Origin: Procambarus clarkii
Lineage: Eukaryota > Arthropoda > Malacostraca > Decapoda > Cambaridae
NCBI RefSeq assembly: GCF_040958095.1
Contig: NC_091158.1
Location: 37,332,710-37,396,709 of the forward strand
DNA: 64,000 bases
Reading direction: 5' to 3'
The first letter of the stretch is position 1. Each line of letters begins with the position of its first letter. The position numbers and the translations under genes are program-made. Positions 47,959 through 61,502 of the stretch are shown in pieces. The notes beneath the pieces were generated by a model. That model did no database searches, was not told the DNA's origin, and was given only the letters and a program-made list of their open reading frames with translations.

Positions 47959-48346
47959 ATAAAAAAAGGAGTAACATTAATCCCATACTTAAAACCATAT
48001 AATAACCATGTACTCCATAGATTAATTTCCACATAAAATAAGTAATCATTAAACATGCTACTAGAAATAAGACATTTGTGTCATCTATAGTACATATACC
48101 AATTCCTAAGCAGAAATATATAACCATATATTGAACTTGCTTCCTGCAAACTTCTCTGTTTCTTTCACATATTAGGCAAAAAACAAGTGCAACAAAATTC
48201 ACTTCTCTAAGCCCTGAATAATACCAAAAAAGACCACAAAGAACTGTCCACAGGTTAAATATGTGTGTACTATAAACATCATCTAAATACAGTTGAATTT
48301 CATATGAAAGTGGTTGCCAAATGAAATCTTCTAACAGCAACATCAT
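47870..48346 (-). CDS. Multi-pass membrane protein
   Basis: About 159 codons from the ATG at 48344-48346, with four or five hydrophobic helices (IYFCLGIGICTIDDTNVLFL, VLSMGLMLLLFLYEL among them). No lesion is visible. Its end overlaps the next gene by 89 bp in another frame, which is either a true overlap or a frameshift joining the two. The N-terminal extension to 48373 would need a TTG start. Family unknown. Confidence 0.45.
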   Translation of the reverse strand: MMLLLEDFIWQPLSYEIQLYLDDVYSTHIFNLWTVLCGLFWYYSGLREVNFVALVFCLICERNREVCRKQVQYMVIYFCLGIGICTIDDTNVLFLVACLMITYFMWKLIYGVHGYYMVLSMGLMLLLFLYELLSGYINFILFNYSILQYIYHNNQRIC

Positions 48347-48465
48347 GATGATAATGATGATGATGGAAGCCAATCAATAAGTCTATTCTTACTTAAACAT
48401 CCTGTAGACAAAAGAAAAAAATATGATTTAGATTATTTCCACACCATACAACACACATACATAAA

Positions 48466-49245
48466 TCAGCGATGTTTCTTACATTTATAGACTTCCCCAT
48501 CTTTATATATATGAAGATCGATAGTTCGAAGAATATCCCCTAAACATTCCAAATTGTTTTCAGATTTTGTTTTAGGAAGGCAGTTTAATCTTTTAAGATT
48601 TTGTTTGGGGAGAGAACAGAGAAGAATAGTCTCTAACCAATTTACACATTTAAATTTTTTCATAAGTAAATTATACAAATTATAAATAACAATTCTTGTT
48701 ACTTCATTTACATATTTTACAGTAGGTGATCGATTACATACATTACTTAAATTATCTTTTAGGTCATATATATCGGTATGGGACAGAAGAATGGGTTTAA
48801 TACATCTTTCATTCAATATAGGTTTTCTAATTAGAGAATAAGGTATTTTTCCTTGTATAGTCCAAATAGATTCCATAAGAGCCCATCCTTGATATCGTAA
48901 CGTATTTTCTAAGAGAATAATGTATAATTTGATAATATGAATTCTTTTTAGGAGTTTGTATAAATAATAACTGAATTGTCTTCGAATAAAATCAAGAATA
49001 AATTCACATCAGTAATGATCCCATTTTCCATTTATTATTAAAAACCCAATATTTTGACATATATCTATATATGTGTCAAACATAACTGATATAATATTTT
49101 TAAATTCACTATCTAACATATCAAACATGGGCAAATATATATGCTTTATATTATAATTATAAAGATTAATTGAATAATTTAATATATCAATAAAATATTT
49201 ACCAACTAAAATTTTTACTTGTGATTCAGTAATAACATCTCCCAT
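48466..49245 (-). pseudogene. Unknown viral-type protein with one nonsense codon
   Basis: One frame of 260 codons runs from ATG 49243-49245 to 48466, interrupted only by TGA at 49009-49011. It is helical and rich in Ile, Leu, Asn and Lys, with a Cys/His-containing basic C-terminus (GEVYKCKKHR). No motif is recognised. Confidence 0.5.
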
Positions 49246-49534
49246 TATTTTTTTATTTAATAAAAAATCAAATGGTATGGTAAATAAATTTGTTTTTGGT
49301 ATACGACTACACTCAGGAACAGTACTTACTGTGATTACAGGAGCAGATGAACTGGTCTATAAACCCTCATAATTTGCCTGTTTATATACCTTCCATCCCA
49401 GGTATACAATAATTACTATCTCTATTATAATCTCATTTGTGTTATTATTATCTTTCCATAAATATAGTGAGACTTAGACGTGGGGGTGGGGGAGGGGGGA
49501 GGGGGGTGCATCCAAGAATCTCTCTATCAAGTCG

Positions 49535-49798
49535 ATAATATGGCCAGATTGTCGACGTCCTTATTTTTGCAAGCGTCCATGAACACATCATCTTCTTCAT
49601 CAGTTGGTATGTTTAGTAACTCTTAAACTAATGTTGAATAAACATCATCATGTTTTAGTTGCAAATCAGATTCTTTTACTACTGTAATAATACCATTGCT
49701 ATTAATACAGTCATTTTTTTCTTAATTTTGACCAATTACCTTGCTTCATATAATGGTCAATAAGAAATTCTAATTTTTCATCAGAAAATTCAGTCATA
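49535..49798 (-). pseudogene. Short acidic remnant
   Basis: Starting at ATG 49796-49798 the frame reads MTEFSDEKLEFLIDHY and then changes frame in an A run near 49725. An acidic segment PTDEEDDVFMDACKNKDV lies beyond a stop near 49622. The 3' end at 49524-49568 matches RPB2 DNA at 56613-56657. Confidence 0.35.
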
Positions 49799-50160
49799 TT
49801 TTTGAATAATTATAAATATTTAGCCATGGTTAAAAAAAAAGAAAAAAACATAATCTGATGTTCTTGTCTACCTGCAATGGGCTGTAAAACAAATATCCAT
49901 AAATTAACTATATGATTAATATATAATGAAGCAATAATCTCATTTTTTGTCTATAAGATTATTTAATCTTCAATTTATCGTTTTCTTGAATATTACATGA
50001 CAAATTAATCCCAATCAAATTTGTTATTAAATAACAATCTTGACATATCATAAATTTTCTGTTTAATTAATTGACGTTTATTAAGGTTAGATGAATAATA
50101 ATAATAATAAGTTTCTGAGTTGTTAAATTCTCCAATTTTATAGTATATAGATAAAAAAGT
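49799..50160 (-). pseudogene. Possible C-terminal remnant (50005-50145) in an AT-rich stretch
   Basis: A short reverse-strand frame ends at TAA 50005-50007 and reads SSNLNKRQLIKQKIYDMSRL. Its 5' side disappears into the GT array. The rest of the stretch holds nothing recognisable. Confidence 0.25.
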
Positions 50161-50172
50161 CTTAATTAAATT

Positions 50173-51640
<1,468 letters not shown>

Positions 51641-51776
51641 CCAGAAGTGGCAACTAAGTGACTAGAAGTTATATAAAGAGACTTCGTGATTTATTTGGTA
51701 CACTTCTACTCCACACTTCTACTCATTCATCTCTACAGTCCAAAATATATGTTTTAGACTTTCTTTATTTGAAATT

Positions 51777-52216
51777 ATGAAACAACCTAATCTTTCACCC
51801 ACATCAAATTGCTTATTGAAATATGCAAAATATGCATCTAATGGCGACCCCATCCATTTACTAGAAATCTGGAACAACCTCAGGCAAGATAACAACTTTT
51901 CCAGAATTAAGATCTCGATTAGAACCTTAAACATAATTGATCCAAACCAGTTCCCCATCTCTAACAAAACTACCAATTCTGCCTCACCTTCATCCCCTCA
52001 TAAATGGGAGGATGATGATCTTCACCTTCAATCGACAGCTTCATTATCAAAAAACCTTACATCGCAGCTCGTCACAACCTTACCTAAAGCATCAAACAAC
52101 AGCAATATTAATCAGATAAGTACAACCCTCTCCCTGCGCCAGAGAACCAAGAAGATTCATCGTCACTGATATTATGGAATTCAGACACAGAAAGTTTATC
52201 AGAAGGAAATGGTTGT
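51777..52216 (+). pseudogene. Unknown Ser/Asn-rich protein with possible 3' splice donor
   Basis: The frame 51777-52169 gives 130 codons (SPTSNCLLKYAKYASNGD). A second frame near 52120-52216 is acidic and Ser-rich (DSSSLILWNSDTESLSEGN) and ends at a donor-like GG|GTAAGTAAG. An acceptor TTTTCAG lies at 52367-52373. A spliced gene with a frameshift near 52125 is possible. No family recognised. Confidence 0.3.
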
Positions 52217-52916
52217 GGTAAGTAAGTGTGTATTTTAGTTTTAGTTTTAGACATCCAAATATATTTATTATTTGAAATTTGTTGAAAATTAAGCTATTAA
52301 AAATGAATGTTCCTGGTTTCATGGGTTTACGAAAATCCTTGAAAAATCATAAATTCATTATTTTAATTTTCAGGGATTGGTGAACAGATGAAGTTAAAGA
52401 TGTAAAGTCCAACAACAGTCTTTCCAAACTTCACAGAAGCAGATCTTCTCCCAACTATATGTGATGTGTAAAGGCTTAGTTATGGTGTTTTTCTTCATGT
52501 TACTTGATTTGAAGATTTTTCAGAGACTGACTCTGATCAATGAAAGCCCCACAATCAATGGCCATTTGAATGATAACATACTGTTTTGTATAGTACTTTA
52601 AGATTGATAGAAATATTTTTAATATGAGAGAAGGAGCTTGAAAAATAGAGAGAATGATTTCATTCCACATCCTAGTTATATTGTATTTTAGCAAGCAATA
52701 TAAAATTCGGCAGTTTGGTCGAATACAATTGAACAATTTAAATAAATGGTAACGAACATATATAATCATGGTTTTATTGGAATTTTGTCCTAAATAATTG
52801 TATTTGGAATGGTAAATAGAAAACTAAATTTCTATAGTATTATTTTTTAGAAGGGCATAAAAGGAGATTAATTCTTTTTTTTTAGTCTTATAAAAATTAA
52901 GTTGAGAAACTGAACA
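52217..52916. other. Gene-free stretch, possible intron
   Basis: It runs from the donor-like site to beyond the acceptor-like TTTTCAG at 52373, then AT-rich sequence with no gene. Confidence 0.4.
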
Positions 52917-53669
52917 ATGATTCAACGTCAACAAATTTGCAAAGACTTTGTCGATGACATAGTTCAGGAGGTGATTGAACCATTAAGTAATCTAGGTTCT
53001 GGGTCTAACAAAAATGTTGATAGTAATTTTATTGTTTTAACAATGAAAGAAGATCCCTCTAAATTTGTAAATACATTACTGGATTCTGTTACTAATAATA
53101 TATTAGACTATTATTATAATAGAAGTCAAAATGTACCATTGTCAACTGTTCCATCACCCAAAAGAAAATTAAAAAAAAAACATATACTATCAAATGAAGA
53201 GGATGAATTAATTAAAATTGAAATTTTAGGGAAAGCAGTTTTAAACATTTTTTCTCTTCATAATGAATATAATCTTATTAAGGATAGTATTGTAAATCAA
53301 CATATGAAATCAAAATCACCAAAAAAACAAAAAATACAGTTACCACCAATATTAAAGGACGATGAAACTGTAGATATGATCAAAGTCTTCAATTCTTTCC
53401 ATTCAACCGTTTTGAAATACCTTTTGAAAACAATACATGAAATAATTACAGAAGTTTATGGAATAAAACTCTGTGAAGATTTAACTAAGCTAGTTAATTC
53501 TAAAAGTTATCCATATTTTTTATTTTAATATTTTCTTAGACATCAATCATCAAGCGACAATATTAAACAGCAGTTAGAGTGTCTTAAACATTCAAGTATA
53601 CTAGTCTATAACTGGATAAAAATTCAAAATTGTATTGATATTAAAATTAAACCCGAAAATGAAAGTTAA
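52917..53669 (+). pseudogene. Unknown viral-type protein, one nonsense codon
   Basis: ATG 52917 opens 203 codons to TAA 53526-53528. The same frame continues to TAA 53667-53669 with normal protein texture, so one gene of about 250 codons is likely. A Lys-rich cluster (PKRKLKKKH) near residue 84 may be a nuclear signal. It overlaps the capping enzyme start (53659) by 11 bp. Function unknown. Confidence 0.5.
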
Positions 53670-55201
53670 ATGTAATTTAATAATCGATGAAATATTAGCA
53701 AATACTATTTTTGTGAATGGTAGAGAAATTCTACAAAATAAAATTTTAATGGCCTATGCTGCTCATAAATATTCGATGTTTAAAAACAATGGTAAATTGT
53801 ATTCTGCTATAGAAATTATACATTCATGTATCAAGACTAATCGTAACCTACCCCCTCATAAAATTTCTATTTCATTTGAGGCTATAATGACTGTAGGACA
53901 GAATATTGACCAAAATTTAATTTGTAAAAATATTCATTTTGTAGAAGAACGTGAATGTCGGCGTCTTGTGGATATTGCACATCCACTTATTCAAGCTCAT
54001 TTAGCTCCCTTGGGTGAACTATCCATGCAATATATTTCGAGGGTTTTAGAAATGCGGATTGGAGACTATCGCCTAATTATTGAACCACAACAGAATAGAT
54101 ATTTTATTCCATATAAGAAATTCAGCGACAAAAAAGTGGTTTTTCGTTTAGATTCCCTCACATTAGAATTTGTTTATATTAGTGATGAAGGGGAATCTTT
54201 TTACGATGCCCAGTATATACAACATAATAGTAGTGATGATAGCAGTGGGAAAAGCATGTTAGTAGGTATGGCTAGCTTTCTTGATGGAAGTGACCTTTGT
54301 ATAAAAACAACTTACCTCCTAGATTATTCAACCAAAACAGTTCTATATCATCGATACATTCCTAATGATCATACCCAAATATTCCCTTTCACTTTAGAAA
54401 CAGAAGACTTACAACAAAGCGAGACGGGACCTGCTTTAACAATGAATACTGAGGGTGTACCTACAATATCACCGCCTTCGGGAACTTCAATTTACTGGTA
54501 TCCTTTAAATGTTAGTATGTTATCCTTTAATGTTAAATGTAATGTTAAATGTTATCCTTTAACTTCCTTTAAATGTTAGTATGTATCAACATGTTCATGA
54601 AGATAGTACTCCCCATCATCCAACTCCGTCTGAGAGTTTGAATCAATCTACTGTTTATATATTCCCTAAGTTGGATGGTAATAATGGAATTTTATGTTTT
54701 TACCCAAGTCGTTTTGTTATTTCAAATCCTCTGATGTTATCGACATCACATCCACATTTAATACCCCAACATATTCTCCATTCTTTGATCGATTTCATTT
54801 TTACAGTAGAAACTGATCTATACTCTATAAACAACAATTCATCTTCCTTTAAGGCACATAATTATCGACCAGTTGCCATTATAGACATTGTCTCTACGGC
54901 TTTTAATGCTGCAGAAAGGATGAATATATTACAAGTATTACGAGCCCATTTTAGAAATGATTTAGCACCTTATTACATCTTCTTTCAAGGGGAATCAAGC
55001 ACATCCAAACCATCAATATCCCCATCATTACCATTTGAAAATTTTCATGATGGTGAGATATATGAGGTGTTGTTAAATAACAACAGAAACATTATAAAGG
55101 TTTGCCGACATCGCCCAGATAAATCTCGAGCGAATCCACTTAAAACAGTTAATATTATATTGGGTATTCAAAAGTTAGAAGAAAGTTTTTTGGAAGTATA
55201 A
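53659..55201 (+). pseudogene. mRNA capping enzyme (RTPase/guanylyltransferase type), broken by a 64 bp duplication
   Basis: The second half carries guanylyltransferase motifs. KLDGNNGILCF (about 54670) has the KxDG lysine that receives GMP, VETDLYS and PVAIIDIVS follow in the places of the downstream nucleotide-binding motifs, and CRHRPDKSRANPL (about 55112) matches the terminal RxDK..PN motif. The first half (53659-54579) may be the RNA triphosphatase domain: EAIM and LEMRIGD strands are suggestive but unproven. The frames are joined by an insertion: a segment of 64 bp at about 54501-54564 is repeated, shifting the frame. Viral versions of this enzyme cap transcripts made by the viral RNA polymerase, and RPB2 lies just downstream. 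Confidence 0.65.
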
Positions 55202-55463
55202 TCAAATAATAAACTTTAACTTTCCTCATCGTATCCCTTCTGCCTACCCACCACCCACACCATCCCTCCTGTCTGCAGCAAGTACACACTCGTTTGGGTT
55301 CTACCTAAATAATAAACTTTACTTTCCACATTGTATCCTTCCTGCCTACTCACCACCCACACCATCCGTACACACTCGTGGGTTCTACGTAACTTTTTTT
55401 ATACTATAAAAAATAGGAAAACAATGACATTGGATACACTAAGTAAACCACCCAATTTAATCC
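55202..55463. repeat. Two imperfect direct repeats of about 100 bp
   Basis: The block AATAATAAACTTTAACTTTCC to ACACTCGTTTGGGTTCTACC is repeated at 55310-55393 with a deletion. It is GC-richer in the middle (CACCACCCACACCATCC). No gene. Confidence 0.8.
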
Positions 55464-55826
55464 ATGAAAATTCTATACGAAATGGAAAAAGAAATCTCAC
55501 AACATTCTTCATCACCATCGAGAGAAAATGAAGATCTATTAGAGACTGAAATTATAAGTGACCATGAAAATGCTGTAATAGAAACTGAAATTCCTTCTTT
55601 TAAAACAGAAATAAGATCATTAAAAGAAAAGAAAATAACTTCATACATAAATTATCAGATGGAAAAAATATTAATAATAACTATTTTTATTCTATTTTTA
55701 GTAAGTCTTTGTGAAAATAATTGTATTTTGGGAATAATTATTTTACTAACTATATTTTTGATTAAACCTATCCTTAGAAAAATAATAGCAGGATGGCTCA
55801 TTGATATTTCAAATCGTAACGACTAA
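55464..55826 (+). CDS. Small two-helix membrane protein
   Basis: 120 codons from ATG 55464 (or MEKEISQ, 15 bases later). The N-terminal 60 residues are acidic, Ser-rich and Glu-rich. Two hydrophobic helices follow (ILIITIFILFLVSL and ILGIIILLTIFLI), then an amphipathic tail. No lesion is visible. It could be an envelope or membrane-remodelling protein. No family is recognised. Confidence 0.5.
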   Translation: MKILYEMEKEISQHSSSPSRENEDLLETEIISDHENAVIETEIPSFKTEIRSLKEKKITSYINYQMEKILIITIFILFLVSLCENNCILGIIILLTIFLIKPILRKIIAGWLIDISNRND

Positions 55827-56050
55827 AAAAAAAAAAAAAAAAATACATAATTGTTTATAGGCCGAATTAAAATTAAATTGTTACACTTTTATTTTATTTA
55901 TGTTTTAAGACTTTTGTTGTAATAAAAATCTCAACAAAATCTATTTACTATGTATTTCAATTCCAGGGATAAAAGATACTTACAATATATTTTTTTTTTA
56001 TTAACTAAAATATAAATTACATTTCATTTCCATATAATTATTATATAATA
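55827..56050. other. AT-rich spacer before RPB2
   Basis: A-run at 55826-55841, then AT-rich DNA to the RPB2 start. A late-type AT-rich promoter would be expected here but no specific motif can be named. Confidence 0.35.
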
Positions 56051-59000
56051 ATGATTAACACAAGAGGTATTTTCAATTATCGGCATCGACAATGGGCTTT
56101 ACCTGGTGGAAACCATAAACCCTGTCCTAAATGTTCTATCATTGATTCAGCCGATGCTGAATTAGAATTATTTCTTAGACACAGTCTCTACAATAAGCTT
56201 CAAATCGAAAATGATAGTTTTGAATAGTTATTTAAAATTTACCCTGGCATAACATTTCATCTGAGTAATCAACCATATCTACTAAAATCCAAAAGTGATG
56301 AATCCCAATTTATAAAATATTATCTAGATCGCAAATTGGTACTAGGGGTAGGACTACAACTTCCTGAATGGGCTAATGACAAGCGACTAGCAGATTATGC
56401 CAATTATAATTTTGCAGTGCCTGTAATGAAAAGTGGTCAAATGTGGCAAATGTTGGTAGAAGATCCTGAGAGACCTATTGATTATGAACAATGGAAGTGC
56501 TGGCAAAGTAATCGGCTAATCCCCCCAAATATGCATTTCTCGTTTAAATGTCTTATATACGAAAACTTCCCCTTTGATGTTTATCCGGGCAATTTCATTG
56601 TGAATGAATCTGTATGTTCCATCAAGTCGATAATATGGCCAGATCGTCGACGTCCTCATTTTAGCTGAAAAGAAAAAGCAGTTATTATTTATGAAGAATC
56701 TAAGATTAAAAAATGGCCTTTTCTCTCTTCCTATATAAACCAGGATATTAATCATTTAGGAAATATGGCAATCTTTACAACTGGTGAAATATTTATTAAT
56801 TGTTTTTTAAATCTAGCTATACGCAAAGTAAATGCTACACTACTCCATAACAAGGTGGTTAACATTTTGAAAGATCTTAACCATTCACTTTCTCAAGAAA
56901 ATTTAACAGTTTTAATGGAATATTATCCATTAAAAAGGAGCGATGCTAACAAAAATAATCTTAAAATTCTGGAAAATTATACATCCAATAATAATAATAA
57001 TAATAATATGAATGAAGGGAACAATGATATAAGATTAAAATTATCAGGACCACGACTAGCTATGATTGCAATTAATCCTTTGAAAGTTAAAGCCACTGCT
57101 ATTCGGTGTGGTCATATTGATGAGAGTATTACGCAAACAAAAATATTAAGCAATTCTGCAAGTATAAATACTTTAAATGAAAATAATGGTGGTAATTCAT
57201 TTAATAATAGCAGGAATAATGAATGGAATAAAATTGGTCGGTTTAGTTGGAATTATTCATCTAATTCATATGCCAATATATGTCTGGTGGCATGTGGATT
57301 ACAAAAATTATTGCCTAAAGATTCCAAAGCCAAAGAGCCTAAATCTATAACGGTAAGTGAGGTCGGTTTCATTGATTTACTCAATACACCTGATACTTCT
57401 CAACGATGTGGTATCATATTAGAAATGATACCTGATGTGATAATCGCCTCTACCAGCATATGTAATTCACAACCTGATAAATTCTTATTTACATATCTCC
57501 CTCAACTAAGACAAGTGGGAAATCCTTCACAACTTGATCAGTTAGAATCTAAATATGTCTACATAATTATTCATAATAAACTGTTCAATTTCCCATTAGA
57601 TTCGATCAAGAATGGTTCTGCAGCTCAACATTTTTTTCCTCATTTGCCTCTAGTTCAATGGGAATATGTTTGTTTATTTGGAGTAGACAATATATACTGA
57701 TTTGTTCAATATATTTTTAAATTAAACATCGCCTGTATAGAATTATTAGAATACAAAAAAAAATCAACTGTGGATATGTACCAGTTTGCCACGTATGTCT
57801 TATAAAATTTTACCCAATGGCCAACTCTATACGTCTAAGGAAATAGACACTTTTCAAATGGAGGCTAATCCATTTTTTCATTTACCACCTGAAATGCAAC
57901 CTCAGATTTTTCTCAGAAAAGAGAATAGTGATCTCAAAGAGGATTTTGAATTACTCTATATTGGTTATGACCGGGAAAAAATACCTAATATTATGGGGCC
58001 AAATGCTCGAGCGATTAGCCGTCCTAATGCTGCCCATCCCCCTCGAATTAGTAACAGTCTGCAATCGTATCGTCATTATGCTGGTATTTCTGTCAATACT
58101 CATTCTGTAGGTGAAATTCATCAAAAGACAGTTATTCATACATTATACACAACATCTCGAATGAGTAAACTTTTACCCATTCCTTGTCAAAATCCTATGG
58201 TGGCAGTAGTAAACTGGCACAAGCCCGAAGACATTATTACAGTAAAACAAGATAGTATAGACCGTGGGTTATTTTCAGGTGTTTCTTATGAAACATCAAT
58301 TGTTCGATATAATTATGGATCAGGACAGAATGCACTACCAACTTTTTGTCAGACCTATTTTGATCAGCATACCCCACTTCAACGTGGTGTTCAGTTGGGA
58401 ATTTTAAAAGGGGTTAATCCCAAGTGTCAAGAAGATAATAGTTTGCTTAATTTTACAAATGGAGAAATAGAATTCGTTCACATAGATGCCAATACTCTTG
58501 CTCTTATTTGGAATGGTAAAATTGGGGATTTAAAAGAGCCTATATATGACGATTCTGTTCCAGTATCCACAGGGACGAAGAATGGAAAAGGGAGTCGAAA
58601 TGACTACCGAGTTACAGTAAATGATCCACACCACCCTTCCCTTGAACGGCAACAACGGTTGAAGAAATCTCAATATTCTTTAGCTTTTAAAGAACATCTT
58701 CCTAATTACATTACATTTAGGTACTTTAAAATAGATAGTGTAGATTTACCAGTACTACAAAGTTGGCGTTTTTCTCTGATAACAGTGTCACCATATATAC
58801 CATCTTTAGGTGATAAGTTACAAACACCCACTTCACAAAAAGGTGTAATTGGGCGATTAGTTAGTGAACAGGATATGCCTTACATTAAATTAATGAGTCA
58901 GGGTGATATGTTTTCATCAAATGTACCCATTGATGTTTTAGTTAACCCTCATTCACTTAAAAGACAAGCTCCAGATTTATATTGCAATACCTTTGATAAT

Positions 59001-59539
59001 TTGAATTACATGGATGCAGCTTTTACTCTCACTTTTGAAAATGTTATTGAACATCTACAGTGGGGTCGAAAAACTTGTACTGGAATCCTTATGAATCCCA
59101 ATACGGGTGAACCATATTTAAATAGAGATAATGAGCCAGTTTTAGCTAGTTTATATGAAGGTTCTTATATGTGTGTTACCAATCACCGCGCAAATGCTAC
59201 GATGCACACTTAAAGCAGATGAAGTTGTATTTTCTGAACTGACCGGAGCGCCAGTTCGAGGAGGACGTGGTGGTCTTTCCACAGGACCCATGGAACTTGT
59301 ATCATTCCATAGTATAGGAGCTGCTCGAATTCATACAGAATTGACTCAAATACGCTCGCTCAGACATGAAACACATTGAATTGGAAACTATTCAAAATAA
59401 TGAAACAGAAACAGAAAAAAATGAAAGAGGAACTATCTGTGGATCAAAATACCTTCAACGTTATCATGACGATTTAATGTTAGCAAATAATAAATTAGCA
59501 TACAAATGTACATCCATGGTAAATATTGAAGAAATTTAA
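56051..59539 (+). pseudogene. RPB2: RNA polymerase second-largest subunit (RPB2-like), nearly full length, multiply broken
   Basis: From ATG 56051 to about 59379 the reading covers most of RPB2, the second large subunit of the transcribing enzyme. Landmarks: NTPDTSQRCGIILEM (the ETPEGxxCGL lobe/fork segment) near 57390; HPPRISNSLQSYRHY, PIPCQNPMVAV and DRGLFSG in the hybrid-binding region; SQKGVIGRL (GQKG) near 58835, VNPHSLKRQ (INPHA), and VRGGRGGLS..GPMELVS (clamp/switch) near 59250. Lesions are TAG 56225, TGA 56666, TGA 57698, a frame change at an A9 run near 57753, and a frame change near 59205. A final frame (59366-59539, GTICGSKYLQRYHDD) may be the tail or a separate small gene. An Asn tract (AAT repeats) is inserted near 56990-57010. 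Confidence 0.9.
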
Positions 59540-59609
59540 AAAAAAAAAAATATTGTTATTGTTAAATATGCTTGTTTAATAATATACATTGACCTAAGCC
59601 TTATTATTT

Positions 59610-59850
59610 ATTAAACTGACTCTTTGCCACAGGGAAATAATTGTTGTGACACTTAGCTCTCTAAATAACTGCAGTGACTGGAAATCACCTCAGCTATAAA
59701 AACTGGCTCTTTGCCACAAGGAAAAATAACTACAGTGACTGGAAATCACCTTAGCTATAAAAACTGGCTCTTTGCCACAAGGAAAATGCAGTGACTGGAA
59801 ATCACCTCAGCTATAAAAACTGGCTCTTTGCCACAAGGAAATAACCTGTG
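59610..59850. repeat. Imperfect tandem repeats of about 60 bp
   Basis: AAAACTGGCTCTTTGCCACA (start of unit) recurs about four times with CAGTGACTGGAAATCACCTC within each unit. Unit length drifts between about 55 and 82 bases. Non-coding. Confidence 0.85.
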
Positions 59851-59879
59851 TTAGAATTGGAGTAAGTGAAAAATGTGTG

Positions 59880-60341
59880 TTATGCAATCGGTAAATAAAT
59901 TTATTCTTCCTTCTTCTTCTTCTTCTTTTGCACTGGGGAAGCCGGCCGAGTGACTGACCAGAGAGACAGAATCATACGTTGCTGATAGAAACAGTCCTGT
60001 AAAACAGATAATAAGGCGTAAGTAAGGTTTGTCTCTCTTATATAGAAATTACCACTTGATTTGTGTTATCTTACTTAATATGTCTAAGAATCTGGTCATA
60101 ACTATTGATTTTAAATAAACTTTCAATTGGAGTATGTGTTTATATATGGATGACTGATCTTACCTGCAGCTGATTGTTGGTTCTGATGTCCAACAATGAG
60201 GTCATTATTAGCAGAGATCTGGATGTAATCGGCAGTGTCCCCCTTGACCTTGATCTTCTCGGGACCGACCATTGTGCCAGCCGCAACTCTCGTGGAAACT
60301 AGTAGACACAAGACTATTATCTTGAATACTTCCCCTTCCAT
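59880..60341 (-). CDS. Host-like small secreted protein, two-exon gene
   Basis: Exon 1 begins at ATG 60339-60341 with a signal peptide (FKIIVLCLLVSTRVAA) and continues GPEKIKVKGDTADYIQ to a consensus donor CTGCAG|GTAAGA near 60164. A candidate exon 2 follows an acceptor TTTTACAG at about 59998. One of its frames ends in six Lys then Glu-Glu and a stop, with AATAAA just beyond. The phases do not join simply between the two, so an extra exon or a lesion may lie between. Composition and splice signals look like a crustacean gene, not the virus. No family recognised. Confidence 0.4.
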
Positions 60342-61400
60342 GCTCTACAAAACCCAGCACGAGATGCCGTCAGAGTAGCAGGCGCCGGCCCTGTCAAACG
60401 TGTATGAGCAGTTTTTTTTTTTTTTTTGCCTGCTCTCTCCACAGTGTGGGTATTCTTATTATATTCTACTGTAGATAATTAATTCTCTCAAATAACTGGA
60501 TATTCTTATTATTCTACTGCAGATAATTAATTCTGTCAAATAGCGGGTGCTGTAGCTGTAGGAGAATGAGTTTTCTTGTAGGATGTTGGTTAGACTGCTG
60601 TGGTTTTAAACACTGTGGTGGCGACGACGGCGACACGCGCCATCTTATATACAGCGAGGCTACCTCAGCCAGACTCCAGGGCGTCCGGTTGTGAAGAACA
60701 CTTTCCACTATCTTTTTGGTCGAGTTTTATATTAAATTAAGCTTAGGTTGACTTATTCAGCTTGTCTTATCAGCCATAATGTTTATTATTTTTTTCAGAT
60801 CAGGTGACCCAGAGTACATCATCAACATTAAGAAAGAAGTACCCCCTAATAAACTTCGGTCACACTTACTTCACACTACCATCCATGTTCACTGGTCCAG
60901 ATCCTAAAAATCGTGTATATTATTACTCTTGTTAACTACTGATTTTAAATCTTCCACAGCTCTTAGATTTTCGGGACCTTCAGTGAGTGTGAGTATATCA
61001 ATCTCTTTATACAGTCTATTTCAGCATCACTACTAAATTATACAATTACAGAGTGCAAACTATAACTTATCCTCTGAGATGATAATATACCTTTATCTTA
61101 TAAGATAAAACTATAAATTATATCCTTTTCCCCAATTTGAATTATATCATAATGAGTTGGGGATTACAGATTACTTTTCTCCCTGAAACACCAATTATTC
61201 ATCTACTAACTAGGATATAATTCAAAATTTAAAATAATATACAAACTATATTATTGATGAAAATATTTTTATCACATCAGTTGCTAAAGGAAGATAATCA
61301 AATTTTATATTCACCACACATATATATATTTAAGGAATCTGATATAGATTTATGTTAATTATACTTTTGTATAAGAGGAGGCAGGAAGTTCCAAGGCAAT
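60342..61400. other. Host-like non-coding stretch
   Basis: Contains GC-rich 5'-flanking-like DNA (60370-60400 and 60600-60680), a T run at 60412-60427, and an acceptor-like TTTTTTCAG at 60792-60800 followed by a short frame (DPEYIINIKKEVPP). Nothing is assignable. Confidence 0.4.
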
Positions 61401-61502
61401 CATAATAGTCATGGTATCATCATCAAAAAACAACAACAAAAAATTGTCAAGAAAAAATGTATCCATAATGAGAAATTCTTCAGAGAAATAATTACAGACA
61501 AA

